NCBI GenBank assembly: GCA_002424045.1
Contig: DIPH01000021.1
Coordinates: forward strand, 1 to 15,664
Source: Firmicutes bacterium UBA5493
GTDB taxonomy: Bacteria; Bacillota; Limnochordia; Darwinibacteriales; Darwinibacteriaceae
Length of the DNA stretch: 15,664 bases
Reading direction: 5' to 3'
Position 1 is the stretch's first letter; each line of letters begins with the position of its first letter. The notes under the pieces are model-generated. The model was not told the DNA's origin, did not search any database, and saw nothing but the letters and a program-made list of their open reading frames with translations. The translations under genes and the position numbers were made by a program. This document shows, in pieces, positions 1 to 7,267 of this stretch.

Positions 1-27
1 AGGTCTCTCACCTGAGAGACCTTTTCT
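1..27. terminator. Probable terminator hairpin at window edge
   Basis: A perfect 10-bp inverted repeat (AGGTCTCTCA at 1-10, TGAGAGACCT at 13-22) has only 2 nt between its arms and is followed on the plus strand by CTTTTCTTGT-like T-rich sequence. It lies 13 bp past the stop codon of the DUF1667 gene, so it probably ends the minus-strand glpA-like operon. For that direction the T-tract would lie left of base 1 and cannot be seen. The plus-strand T-run is visible, so it may act in both directions between convergent genes. Confidence 0.6.
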
Positions 28-35
28 TGTCTGCC

Positions 36-392
36 CTAGAGATCTCGGGTGGCTACTAGATCCACACCAAGACCCAAAAAGTCCTTGACAATCACATCAC
101 CCATGGTGATGGGCGCATTCGCATTGACTTTCGCCGCTACCAGCATACCTTCCTTGAGCTTGTCTTTAGGAATCGGTTTGTTGGTGCGAACCGGTAATAC
201 GGGATGAACGCCTCCATTCACCCTCACGATGCTGGTGAGAGTTCGCTCAGGGGCCGTGTGCTCTTTTGTGGCATAGACTTTGCCCCGTGCACATCTGTTC
301 CCTGTCAGAGAGAGAACCTTACCGTCCTCCCCCACCTTAAGCACAACATCACAACTCATGGGACAAACGGTACAAGTAATGTGTTTCAGCAT
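36..392 (-). CDS. DUF1667 four-cysteine protein of GlpABC-like cluster
   Basis: This 118-aa protein is recognised as DUF1667 family. The N-terminus carries C7, C10, C14 and C34 (C-x2-C-x3-C-x19-C), a spacing like the Fe-S motif at the start of molybdopterin oxidoreductases, so an iron-sulfur cluster is plausible but inferred. The rest (about 50-118) is a small domain with a PVRTNKPIPK segment typical of the family. It is the last gene of a three-gene operon: its ATG is 2 nt past the stop of the flavin oxidoreductase, and its AGGAGG-type ribosome binding site lies inside the end of that gene. In anaerobic Bacillota and Thermotogae this gene commonly follows a GlpA-like protein and a pyridine-nucleotide oxidoreductase, so it is probably a small electron-transfer subunit of that complex, loosely analogous to GlpC. 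Its biochemical role is not established from sequence. Confidence 0.85.
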   Translation of the reverse strand: MLKHITCTVCPMSCDVVLKVGEDGKVLSLTGNRCARGKVYATKEHTAPERTLTSIVRVNGGVHPVLPVRTNKPIPKDKLKEGMLVAAKVNANAPITMGDVIVKDFLGLGVDLVATRDL

Positions 393-394
393 CT

Positions 395-1648
395 CTACGC
401 CTCCTTCTGAGGAATAATCTGCATGATCAGGGTATCCCCCTCTAGATTCTGCAGTTGTTCCGGTGTGATTTTAACATCCAACATTTCGCTGGGACGAACA
501 CTAGCCTTTCTGATGCGACGTAGTCCACCCACATCCAAAACCACGTCATCTTCTGGTCTTTGGACCCGCATGAAAAACTCCACTGGCTCTGTACTCGATA
601 CCTCATGGGGTACCACATAACGGATATTATTTCCAGCTTGCACCTTAACGCGCCGCGGCACCGAATTGTTCGTTCCTAGAGCAAAGCGCCCTGCATAACG
701 GCCCGCCCTCTCCGATTCCTTTGATACATTATCAACCAAGTCGTGTACATGCAATACATTACCGCAGGCGAAGATACCAGAGACGCTTGTCATCATGGAG
801 TCGTCAACAATAGGACCATTTGTTATGGAATCAATTGCAACACCGGCCTGACTGGAAAGCTCATTTTCCGGAACCAGACCCACAGATAGGAGCAGGGTAT
901 CACATTCGATCTTCCGTTCCGTCCCAGGAATGGGGTTCCAGTCGGCATCAACTTGGGCGATGGTCACACCTTCTACGCGCTTTGTACCGTGAATTTCAAT
1001 CACCGTCGATTGGAGGTAAAGAGGAATGTCAAAGTCCTCAAGACATTGCACCACATTACGGGTGAGTCCTGCCGCATAAGGAAGAACTTCCACCACCGCT
1101 TCCACCTTGGCACCTTCTAGGGTAAAACGACGAGCCATGATCAGTCCAATATCTCCAGATCCCAAGATGACGGCCCTTTTACCGGGCAAATATCCATCGA
1201 TATTCACATAGCGCTGTGCGGTGCCTGCGGAGTAAACGCCCGCCGGGCGCCCGCCTGGGATGCGCAGTGCTCCCCTCGTACGCTCACGGCAACCCATGGC
1301 CAAGACCACGGCCTTTGCCGTAATCTCAAGCATGCCGTTTTCACTATTTACGGCATAGATCTTGCGCTCTGGAGTGACCTCCAGAACCATGGTTTCCAGA
1401 AGCACGTCTATATCAGTATCCTTCACCAGGTTAACAAATCGCTGGGCATACTCTGGCCCTGTTAGTTCTTCCTTAAAACGATGAAGACCAAAGCCATGAT
1501 GGATGCACTGCTGTAAAATGCCCCCAAGTTCTGTGTTCCGCTCAATGATTAAGACCTTTTCAGCCCCTTCCGAGCGAGCTGCTAATGCCGCTGCCAATCC
1601 AGCAGGGCCGCCTCCTATCACCGCTACATCAACATGTACTTTTTTCAT
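395..1648 (-). CDS. NAD(P)/FAD-dependent oxidoreductase, GlpB-position subunit
   Basis: This 417-aa flavoprotein has the pyridine nucleotide-disulfide oxidoreductase fold. An N-terminal FAD-binding GGGPAG lies at about 12-17, a second Rossmann motif GSGDIG (163-168) is the likely NAD(P) site, and a late FACGN motif closes the FAD site. C48 (in LQQCIHHGFG) and C120 (in AMGCRERTRG) are conserved-looking, but there is no classic CxxxxC redox disulfide. It probably passes electrons between the GlpA-like subunit and NAD(P) or another carrier. That differs from E. coli GlpB, which occupies the same place in a three-subunit anaerobic glycerol-3-phosphate dehydrogenase. Only 2 nt separate it from the glpA-like gene upstream and 2 nt from the DUF1667 gene downstream, so the three are co-transcribed and probably translationally coupled. 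The family is secure; the physiological electron acceptor is inferred. Confidence 0.88.
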   Translation of the reverse strand: MKKVHVDVAVIGGGPAGLAAALAARSEGAEKVLIIERNTELGGILQQCIHHGFGLHRFKEELTGPEYAQRFVNLVKDTDIDVLLETMVLEVTPERKIYAVNSENGMLEITAKAVVLAMGCRERTRGALRIPGGRPAGVYSAGTAQRYVNIDGYLPGKRAVILGSGDIGLIMARRFTLEGAKVEAVVEVLPYAAGLTRNVVQCLEDFDIPLYLQSTVIEIHGTKRVEGVTIAQVDADWNPIPGTERKIECDTLLLSVGLVPENELSSQAGVAIDSITNGPIVDDSMMTSVSGIFACGNVLHVHDLVDNVSKESERAGRYAGRFALGTNNSVPRRVKVQAGNNIRYVVPHEVSSTEPVEFFMRVQRPEDDVVLDVGGLRRIRKASVRPSEMLDVKITPEQLQNLEGDTLIMQIIPQKEA

Positions 1649-1650
1649 GC

Positions 1651-3123
1651 CTACCGCACCTCCTCGTCATACAGCTCTTTTGCTACGTATCGTACCTGTT
1701 CACTTCCTGGACCAGCCTTTGTCACAGCGGTGACGGGAATATCTAGTTCACGACTAAGAATTTGCGTAATCAGTGGTTGGCAAAATCCACCCTGGCAGCG
1801 TCCGGCACCAGCTCGAACCCGGAATTTAATCCCATCAAGGGTGCGGGCTCCTCGGTGAATGGCATCCACAATTTCGCCTTCGGTGATACTCTCACAGCGA
1901 CAGATGATCCGCCCAAAGCTCGGGTTCTTCTTGACTAGAGCGTCTTGCTCTTCTCGAGAAAGAGAATTGAAACGCACAACACCTGCCCGGCGCGGGTTGA
2001 AGCTCTGTTTCTCCTCCAGTTGTAAACCAGCCTCTTCTAAAAGCCCAGGTACATCGGCCGCGATAGCGGGAGCAGCGGTGAGTCCAGGGGATTCGATCCC
2101 AGCTAGATGGAGAAGACCAGGAACATTCGGAGACAATTCCACGATGAAATCGCCCCTATCACTTGCGGCCCTAACTCCGGCAAACTGGGCGATAATCTTT
2201 CGAGCATCTAGACTCGGAACAAGTCTTTTTGCCCCTTCAAAAACGCGGTTAAATCCGTCTTGGCTTGTTCCTAAGTCTTCCTTCTCCTCCACATTGTCAC
2301 CGGTCGGGCCCATCATCAAGTTGCCCGCCGCGGTGGGAATCACGAGAATACCTTTACTAATCTTACCTGGTACCGGGAAGATCGTTGACTTCACAAAATC
2401 CTTTACGGACAGGTCAAAAATGTACTCTTCACCTTTGCGGGGTCGAATGGAGAAATAATCATCCCCAAACATGCGGGCCAGATCATCGCTGAAGAGTCCT
2501 GCTGCATTCACAACGTAGTCAGCCCGGATGATCTGCTCTGGCGTCTCAAGATACTTCTTGTCACCCTCTCTCCAGGCATCTATGACTGTCGTATTCATCT
2601 TGTACTTGACACCGTTTTGTATGGCGTTTTCCATAAGGGCTGCAGCTAGTTCAAAGGGCATCACTGCTCCGCCTTCCGGCGCAAAGAGGGCACCCACGAT
2701 TTTAGGGTCCAAATTAGGCTCTTGCCTGGCGACCTCTTCTTGACTGAACAGCTGAACGTTGACACCACGCTCTTTTCCCCGCTTGTAGTAGAGCCTAACG
2801 GTCTCCATCTCATGGGGAGTGCGGGCCACCATCATGATCCCGTTTTGCTCAAAGCAAACATCCAACTCCTCGCAAAGCTTCGGATACATTTGGTTGCCTG
2901 AAAAACAATACTTGGCCTTAAGTGTACCAGGCTCTTCGTGAAAGCCTCCGTGGACGATGCCACTATTGGCCTTTGTGGTTCCCCATCCTACCTCCGCTTC
3001 TGCCTCAATGAGTAGTACATCGAGCTCGTAACGGCTGAGCTCCCGGGCCACTGCAGTCCCGATAATTCCACCGCCCACAATGACTACCTGTGCAGTAATC
3101 GTGCTTTTTTTTGCTTTATCCAC
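1651..3123 (-). CDS. glpA: GlpA-like FAD glycerol-3-phosphate dehydrogenase with BFD [2Fe-2S] domain
   Basis: This flavoprotein of about 490 aa would oxidise sn-glycerol-3-phosphate to dihydroxyacetone phosphate in anaerobic glycerol use. A DAO-type FAD domain comes first, with GGGIIG at about 17-22 and an Asn-Ala-Ala-Gly segment mid-protein. The C-terminus is a BFD-like domain with C408, C410, C443 and C448 (CRC...CQGGFC), expected to hold a [2Fe-2S] cluster as in GlpA. The ATG at 3139-3141 is a poor start because a perfect AGGAGG (3131-3136) lies inside the reading frame after it; the GTG at 3121-3123 sits 7 nt downstream of that site and is preferred, removing six residues. It heads an operon with the oxidoreductase and DUF1667 genes; no glycerol kinase or facilitator is in the window. 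Related LhgO-type 2-hydroxyglutarate oxidases share the fold, so the substrate is probable rather than proven. Confidence 0.85.
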   Translation of the reverse strand: MDKAKKSTITAQVVIVGGGIIGTAVARELSRYELDVLLIEAEAEVGWGTTKANSGIVHGGFHEEPGTLKAKYCFSGNQMYPKLCEELDVCFEQNGIMMVARTPHEMETVRLYYKRGKERGVNVQLFSQEEVARQEPNLDPKIVGALFAPEGGAVMPFELAAALMENAIQNGVKYKMNTTVIDAWREGDKKYLETPEQIIRADYVVNAAGLFSDDLARMFGDDYFSIRPRKGEEYIFDLSVKDFVKSTIFPVPGKISKGILVIPTAAGNLMMGPTGDNVEEKEDLGTSQDGFNRVFEGAKRLVPSLDARKIIAQFAGVRAASDRGDFIVELSPNVPGLLHLAGIESPGLTAAPAIAADVPGLLEEAGLQLEEKQSFNPRRAGVVRFNSLSREEQDALVKKNPSFGRIICRCESITEGEIVDAIHRGARTLDGIKFRVRAGAGRCQGGFCQPLITQILSRELDIPVTAVTKAGPGSEQVRYVAKELYDEEVR

Positions 3124-3130
3124 AGCCGAG

Positions 3131-3136
3131 CCTCCT
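3131..3136 (-). promoter_or_regulatory. Ribosome binding site that fixes the glpA-like start
   Basis: AGGAGG on the minus strand lies 7 nt before the GTG at 3121-3123. It overlaps the coding sequence that would result from the upstream ATG at 3139-3141, so it argues for the GTG start. Confidence 0.75.
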
Positions 3137-3184
3137 AACATTTCTTAACAAATGATGATTCCCAAAACTCATCAGCACAAACAG

Positions 3185-3234
3185 AAAAAAAGTCCGCCGG
3201 AGGGAATCACAAAGATACCCCCTCGGTCGGACTT
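3185..3234 (-). terminator. Intrinsic terminator after oppF, possible attenuator of glpA-like operon
   Basis: On the minus strand an arm at 3234-3218 pairs with 3204-3190: a 7-bp perfect base AAGTCCG/CGGACTT continues with one unpaired base into ACCGAGGG-type pairing. The loop is about 13 nt and a run of seven T follows (3191-3185). It has all the parts of a rho-independent terminator for minus-strand transcription; the opposite side lacks a clean T-run. It ends the oppD-oppF transcript. Because a promoter lies upstream of it (3278-3306) and the glpA-like start lies 62 nt past the T-run, transcripts meant for that operon must read through it. This is the layout of an attenuator or antitermination site, as known for GlpP control of glp genes in Bacillus. 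No folding energy was computed. Confidence 0.82.
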
Positions 3235-3277
3235 CTCTTTTCTATTGTCCTTACGGGTGTTATTCTATTCTAGAGCT

Positions 3278-3306
3278 AGTTTATCACAGCTGCTTATAAA
3301 TTGCAA
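3278..3306 (-). promoter_or_regulatory. Sigma-A-like extended -10 promoter for the glpA-like operon
   Basis: The minus strand reads TTGCAA (3306-3301), a spacer of exactly 17 nt, then TAAACT (3283-3278), with TG placed one base before the -10 hexamer (extended -10). The start of transcription would be near 3271, giving a leader of about 150 nt that contains the terminator hairpin. It lies 17 bp past the oppF stop codon. The match to consensus is good, but it is a sequence prediction only. Confidence 0.6.
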
Positions 3307-3323
3307 CGGATTCGCCCCGAATC

Positions 3324-4337
3324 TTACGCCAACTTTTCAGCGGATTTCGCCGCTGGTACCAGGTGGCAGGCTACGAAGTGACCGTCGCCCGTATCCACGA
3401 AGGCAGGGTCCTTAGTCTTACAGATATCCATAGCCTTCGGACATCTGGTGTGAAAACGGCAACCACTCGGTGGATTAATAGGACTCGGTACATCACCCTT
3501 GAGAAGAATGCGTTCCTTCTTAATGGTGGGGTCGGCCTCTGGAATCGCGGAAAGCAAGGCCTGTGTATAAGGATGCTTTGGATTGCGATAGAGTTCCGTT
3601 TTTCCGGTGAGTTCCACAATCTTACCGAGGTACATAACGGCGACCCGATCAGAAATGTGTTTTACAACACTCAAGTCATGGGCAATAAAGAGATACGTGA
3701 GCCCAAACTCTTCCTGAAGATCCTGAAGCAAGTTAATAACCTGGGCCTGAATGGATACGTCAAGGGCCGAAACAGGTTCGTCACAGATTATCAAGCGAGG
3801 ATCCACAGCCAGCGCCCTGGCAATACCAATTCTTTGCCTTTGTCCACCGGAGAATTCATGGGGAAAGCGTCTGGCATGGAAAGCACTTAAACCTACAGTT
3901 TCCAGAATCTCACGAACTCTTTTCTCCTTCGCAGCACCCTTGGCTAGCTTGTGAATGTGCAGAGGCTCGCCAACAATGTCACCCACCGTCATACGAGGGT
4001 TTAAGGAGCCGTAAGGGTCTTGGAAAATAATCTGCATCTCTTTTCTCAGTTCACGAAGTTCATCCTTGGGTAAACTGGGAACGTCTTTACCATCGAACTT
4101 AACTTCACCTGATGTGGGTTCAATCAGGCGAAGGATGCACCTACCGGCCGTAGTCTTACCGCAGCCACTCTCACCAACGAGACCGAGGGTCTCACCTTTG
4201 TTGACGTTAAAACTAATGCCGTCAACCGCTTGCACAGCTCCTACTTGCTTAGAGAAGATGACGCCTTGACGAATGGGAAAGTGCTTGACCAAGTCCTTTA
4301 CTTCGAGCAACACTTCTTGCTTTGCAGCTTTAGCCAT
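3324..4337 (-). CDS. oppF: Oligopeptide/dipeptide ABC transporter ATP-binding protein (OppF/DppF type)
   Basis: This 337-aa cytoplasmic ATPase would power peptide import together with OppD and two permeases. Motifs in order are Walker A GESGCGKT (55-62), Q-loop Q106, signature SGGQRQR (163-169), Walker B LIICDEP (182-188) and H-loop H220. After the nucleotide-binding domain comes the oligopeptide-family C-terminal extension with HPYTQALLSAIP and a cysteine-containing GCRFHTRCP segment. Similar C-terminal cysteines bind an Fe-S cluster in some Opp transporters; that is inference here. Its ATG is 3 nt past the oppD stop and an AAGGAGG site lies about 11 nt upstream. A terminator follows, so oppD-oppF form a two-gene unit with no permease or substrate-binding protein in the window. 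The substrate, whether peptide, sugar oligomer or nickel, cannot be decided from sequence. Confidence 0.9.
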   Translation of the reverse strand: MAKAAKQEVLLEVKDLVKHFPIRQGVIFSKQVGAVQAVDGISFNVNKGETLGLVGESGCGKTTAGRCILRLIEPTSGEVKFDGKDVPSLPKDELRELRKEMQIIFQDPYGSLNPRMTVGDIVGEPLHIHKLAKGAAKEKRVREILETVGLSAFHARRFPHEFSGGQRQRIGIARALAVDPRLIICDEPVSALDVSIQAQVINLLQDLQEEFGLTYLFIAHDLSVVKHISDRVAVMYLGKIVELTGKTELYRNPKHPYTQALLSAIPEADPTIKKERILLKGDVPSPINPPSGCRFHTRCPKAMDICKTKDPAFVDTGDGHFVACHLVPAAKSAEKLA

Positions 4338-4340
4338 GGT

Positions 4341-5351
4341 TTAGCCCACCTCCTTTTGATCAACGTTTGCAGACTCATTGAAGTCTACAACTCTCCAGCA
4401 AGCTACATGGTGATTCTCTCCCACCTCAAAGGATGGGGGCTGCTTTTGAACACATAAATCAGTAGCAAAAGGACAACGGGGGTGGAAACCGCAACCTTCA
4501 GGGAACGTACCTGGAATGGGTACCGAACCAGGAATGGCTTGCAGCCTTGAACCATCGCCATCTAGACGAGGAATTGAAGCTAGGAGACCAATTGTATAAG
4601 GATGCTGCGGTTCTTTGAAAATCGTGTAGGTATCTGCCGTTTCCACAATCTTACCGGTGTACATAACGACCACTTTTTCCACCACTTCGGCAATAACGCC
4701 CAAGTCGTGTGTGATCATCATAATAGCTGTACCTAAATCTTCACGAAGTTGTTGCATCAAGTCTAAAATCTGGGCCTGAATGGTCACATCAAGAGCCGTT
4801 GTAGGCTCGTCAGCAATTAATAATCTAGGATTGCAGGATAAGGCCATGGCAATCATCACCCGCTGGCGCATACCACCACTCATTTGGTGCGGATATTCGT
4901 CAATGCGCTGTTCAGGTGAGGGTATTCCTACAAGCCGTAACATCTCAATGGACTTTTCACGTGCGGTCGCCTTATCAAGCCCCTGGTGCAAGATAATGGC
5001 TTCAGAAATCTGGTTACCAACAGTAAAAACAGGATTAAGCGAAGTCATGGGCTCTTGGAAAATCATAGAAATATCATTTCCGCGAATAGTGCGCATCTCC
5101 GCTTCGGAGAATTTCAGAAGGTCTTTGCCTTCAAATTCAATGATCCCGTCCACGATTTTTCCGGGTGGTTGGGGAATAAGACCCATGATCGACAGGGAGG
5201 TTACGCTCTTTCCACATCCTGACTCACCAACAATACCAATAGTGCCTCCCCTGTCCAGATCAAAGCTAATACCATCAACAGCTGGGATCACGCCATCATC
5301 CGTAAAAAAGTGCGTTTTGAGGTTTTTAACTGACAACAACTTTTGTGTCAT
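4341..5351 (-). CDS. oppD: Oligopeptide/dipeptide ABC transporter ATP-binding protein (OppD/DppD type)
   Basis: This 336-aa partner ATPase of the OppF protein has Walker A GESGCGKS (42-49), Q-loop Q99, signature SGGMRQR (158-164), Walker B LLIADEP (177-183) and H-loop H215. The C-terminal peptide-transporter extension contains HPYTIGLLASIP and GCGFHPRCP. The open frame runs 12 codons further upstream to a TTG at 5385-5387, but the strong GGGAGG site at about 5357-5362 lies within that extension and just before ATG 5349-5351, so the ATG is chosen. It is the first gene of the pair. Upstream is a 157-bp gap with TGTGA/TCACA palindromes, then a regulator gene on the same strand. The absence of permease genes on either side is unusual for this family and means the membrane partners are encoded elsewhere. 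Confidence 0.9.
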   Translation of the reverse strand: MTQKLLSVKNLKTHFFTDDGVIPAVDGISFDLDRGGTIGIVGESGCGKSVTSLSIMGLIPQPPGKIVDGIIEFEGKDLLKFSEAEMRTIRGNDISMIFQEPMTSLNPVFTVGNQISEAIILHQGLDKATAREKSIEMLRLVGIPSPEQRIDEYPHQMSGGMRQRVMIAMALSCNPRLLIADEPTTALDVTIQAQILDLMQQLREDLGTAIMMITHDLGVIAEVVEKVVVMYTGKIVETADTYTIFKEPQHPYTIGLLASIPRLDGDGSRLQAIPGSVPIPGTFPEGCGFHPRCPFATDLCVQKQPPSFEVGENHHVACWRVVDFNESANVDQKEVG

Positions 5352-5407
5352 GACACCCTCCCTCTCTTGTTCCTTGCCACCTTCCAAGGAGATGGCATTG
5401 CCCTATT

Positions 5408-5443
5408 AGTGACAAATCACAGGAGAGTTCCTGTGATATCACA
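5408..5443. promoter_or_regulatory. TGTGA/TCACA palindrome cluster upstream of oppD, possible operators
   Basis: The gap between the HTH regulator and oppD holds two operator-like sites: AGTGA-N4-TCACA (5408-5421) and a perfect 12-bp palindrome TGTGATATCACA (5432-5443). Their centres are 23 bp apart, about two helical turns. The inner halves also form a perfect 9-bp stem with a 4-nt loop (5416-5424 with 5429-5437), so a hairpin reading is possible, but there is no T-run to make it a terminator. The location suggests binding of a dimeric regulator, perhaps the one encoded just upstream. I could not identify a convincing -35/-10 pair for oppD. Confidence 0.45.
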
Positions 5444-5508
5444 CAATAATTCGCCGAAACAGTACGATCTCCTGCAAAAAAGTGCTGGAATTATCAGCGA
5501 ATTTTGGT

Positions 5509-6153
5509 TTAGCTCCCCAGCCGCACCTCTAATTCGGGCCGGAGTTTGGACCACTGTAAGACGACACCCTCTAATCCGAACCACTTGATCTCCAGGGCCA
5601 CGGGTTGATCTTCTACTGTTAAAAAGGTAGTCAACTTCACAACCTGCGTGGTCTCAGGTAACCCCAAGGCGTCACTAAGTTTTTCGGGCGCTGGAACAAT
5701 CCTAGCCTTTTGCCCGCCGACTTCCAGTTTCCCGCGGCAAGAGACCGGCAGCAACTCCCGAAGATTACACGGTTCTACCCTTATAGTAAGTTGTTCAGGG
5801 GTAACAAGTTGCTCGTAACAAAGAGGGGAGCTGCTTTTTTGCACCTTGCTGGCCTGAAAGAGCTCAAGGTCTACCCAACTTGGTACACTGGGGGTTAGCT
5901 TACTCCCTGCCACTTTGGTGATGGTAAGTTCTTCTTGAACCGGAAAGTCCTCTTTGGTCCGTGTGGCATGGACACTACCCTGAAGCCGTCTGGCATAGGA
6001 TCTGCGCATTTCATGCAAAGAAAGCTGGGCTTCGGACAAAATGGTCCGTACATAACGGGTTGTCGTACGGGCCTCCCTGGCCAAATCCTTCACCGTCAAA
6101 AAGGGATCAGCTTTGGCTAGGGCAATGACTTGACCTTTTTTCGACTGTTCCAT
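5509..6153 (-). CDS. HTH transcriptional regulator, C-terminus possibly UTRA-like
   Basis: This protein of about 214 aa has a predicted N-terminal helix-turn-helix (about 18-42, FLTVKDLAREARTTTRYVRT) and a mixed alpha/beta C-terminal part. The segment LSDALGLPETTQVVKLTTFL and the following DQPVALEI resemble the UTRA ligand-binding domain of GntR/HutC-type regulators, but the N-terminus is not a clear GntR winged helix, so the family is uncertain. The frame is open to a TTG at 6175-6177; the ATG at 6151-6153 is preferred, although the best ribosome binding site (AAGGAG) is then 12 nt away, longer than usual. It follows the nicotinate phosphoribosyltransferase gene by about 40 bp and is probably the last gene of the polA operon. 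It lies next to oppD and its palindromes, so it may control them; this is inference from position only. Confidence 0.6.
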   Translation of the reverse strand: MEQSKKGQVIALAKADPFLTVKDLAREARTTTRYVRTILSEAQLSLHEMRRSYARRLQGSVHATRTKEDFPVQEELTITKVAGSKLTPSVPSWVDLELFQASKVQKSSSPLCYEQLVTPEQLTIRVEPCNLRELLPVSCRGKLEVGGQKARIVPAPEKLSDALGLPETTQVVKLTTFLTVEDQPVALEIKWFGLEGVVLQWSKLRPELEVRLGS

Positions 6154-6193
6154 ATCCCATCGCCACTCCTTCCCCAACCCATCTGACTCGTCG

Positions 6194-7231
6194 TTACAGT
6201 ATGCGCTCGAGTCTAGGTGCTTTCGCTAGGCCTGGAATACGCCCTCGCTTCGCTACTGCTTGTCCGTTCACTTCTTTGATGTCCATGGTCATGTCAATGG
6301 CTGATGCACCCGAAATGTAACTGCCAACTCCAAAGGCATCGGCCCCGGCAGCGGCCAGAATCTTGATGCGGTCTGGATCTAAGCCCCCAGAAACGAAAAT
6401 CTTAATATGTTCATAGCCTGCCAGATCCAGTTTAGCCCTCAGTTCCTGGATAAGTCCTGGTGTGACACCACCACGTTCACTGGGGGTATCTAAACGGACA
6501 GATTCCAGACCTGTACGAGGCGATGAGGCCAAGCGCAAACTCTCTTCTACCTCGTCTTTAAAGGTATCTACAAGCATGGAACGGACCGATTCAGGAGGCA
6601 TAAATTCATGATAAGCGGCAGCAGCCTCCAATGTATCACCTACAATAAGAAATAGGGCATGGGGCACCGTTCCTGAAGGTTCTAATCCCGCCAGCTTCGC
6701 ACCTAGAATACAGGATGCACCATCCGCTCCTCCCACGATGGCAGAGCGTTCCATAACTGGAGCAACGGCAGGATGCAAGTGCCTGGCGCCAAAACAAAGG
6801 ACGGGTCTTCCGTCTGCAGCGGTCTTGGCCGTATGGGCAGCCGTAGCCCACCCGCTAGAGCTCGCCAAAATGCCCAATATGGCGGTCTCGTAGATCCCAA
6901 AGTTGGCATAGGGCCCATGGATCCGCATGACTACCTCTTTTCCCTCAAAGGATGTTCCTTCCTTGAGACTCCACACTTCAAGTCCCAAATTATCCAGTAG
7001 CAATTTGACCTCATCAGCCCCTGCGAATATACCCGGGCGCCTAGCAAAAATCTCAGCCACAACGGTACTATTGTCCTTCTGGAGATTTGTTAGGATTTCC
7101 TTGGTTTTCACAAAGTATATGTCTGTGGTGAGCCCCCTCGCGATCTCTTCATGGGTGGCTGAATACAGTCTCGGGCTATTGACGGTAAACTCCGTCACTT
7201 CCTTCACGGTTTCAATGGGCTTTGCCATCAT
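6194..7231 (-). CDS. pncB: Nicotinate phosphoribosyltransferase (QPRTase-fold type)
   Basis: This cytoplasmic enzyme of about 345 aa makes nicotinate mononucleotide from nicotinate and PRPP in NAD salvage. The protein matches the shorter nicotinate phosphoribosyltransferase type seen in archaea and some Bacillota. Recognisable segments are RPGIFAGADEV near 65, EVVMRIHGPYANFGIYETA near 100, the substrate-site motif GARHLHP, and a C-terminal phosphate-binding region SGGLDPDRIK followed by GADAFGVGSYI. The frame opens at GTG 7250-7252, but an AAGGAG site lies within that extension just before ATG 7229-7231 (5 nt) and ATG 7226-7228 (8 nt); either ATG is more likely than the GTG. It follows the lytic transglycosylase by about 36 bp on the same strand. 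A quinolinate phosphoribosyltransferase role is less likely because there are no nadA or nadB neighbours. Confidence 0.8.
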   Translation of the reverse strand: MMAKPIETVKEVTEFTVNSPRLYSATHEEIARGLTTDIYFVKTKEILTNLQKDNSTVVAEIFARRPGIFAGADEVKLLLDNLGLEVWSLKEGTSFEGKEVVMRIHGPYANFGIYETAILGILASSSGWATAAHTAKTAADGRPVLCFGARHLHPAVAPVMERSAIVGGADGASCILGAKLAGLEPSGTVPHALFLIVGDTLEAAAAYHEFMPPESVRSMLVDTFKDEVEESLRLASSPRTGLESVRLDTPSERGGVTPGLIQELRAKLDLAGYEHIKIFVSGGLDPDRIKILAAAGADAFGVGSYISGASAIDMTMDIKEVNGQAVAKRGRIPGLAKAPRLERIL

Positions 7232-7267
7232 CCTTGCTCCTTCCTGCTCCACTGTTTGATGAATCTA

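Noticed and set aside
1859..2458. 199-codon plus-strand open frame
   Set aside because: It is antisense to the glpA-like gene, has no ribosome binding site and encodes a low-complexity Ser/Pro/Arg-rich product typical of shadow frames.
3260..3273. 14-mer TTATTCTATTCTAG occurring here and at 14445-14458
   Set aside because: With about 15.7 kb and both strands, roughly one shared 14-mer is expected by chance, and the two copies lie in unrelated contexts.
3363..3890. 175-codon plus-strand open frame
   Set aside because: It is antisense to oppF with no ribosome binding site or recognisable motif.
4780..5409. 209-codon plus-strand open frame
   Set aside because: It lies opposite oppD, whose ABC motifs are intact; the antisense product resembles no family.
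5432..5443. TGTGATATCACA as a CRP-type binding site
   Set aside because: CRP/FNR-family sites have six bases between TGTGA and TCACA halves; here there are two, so it fits another dimeric regulator better.
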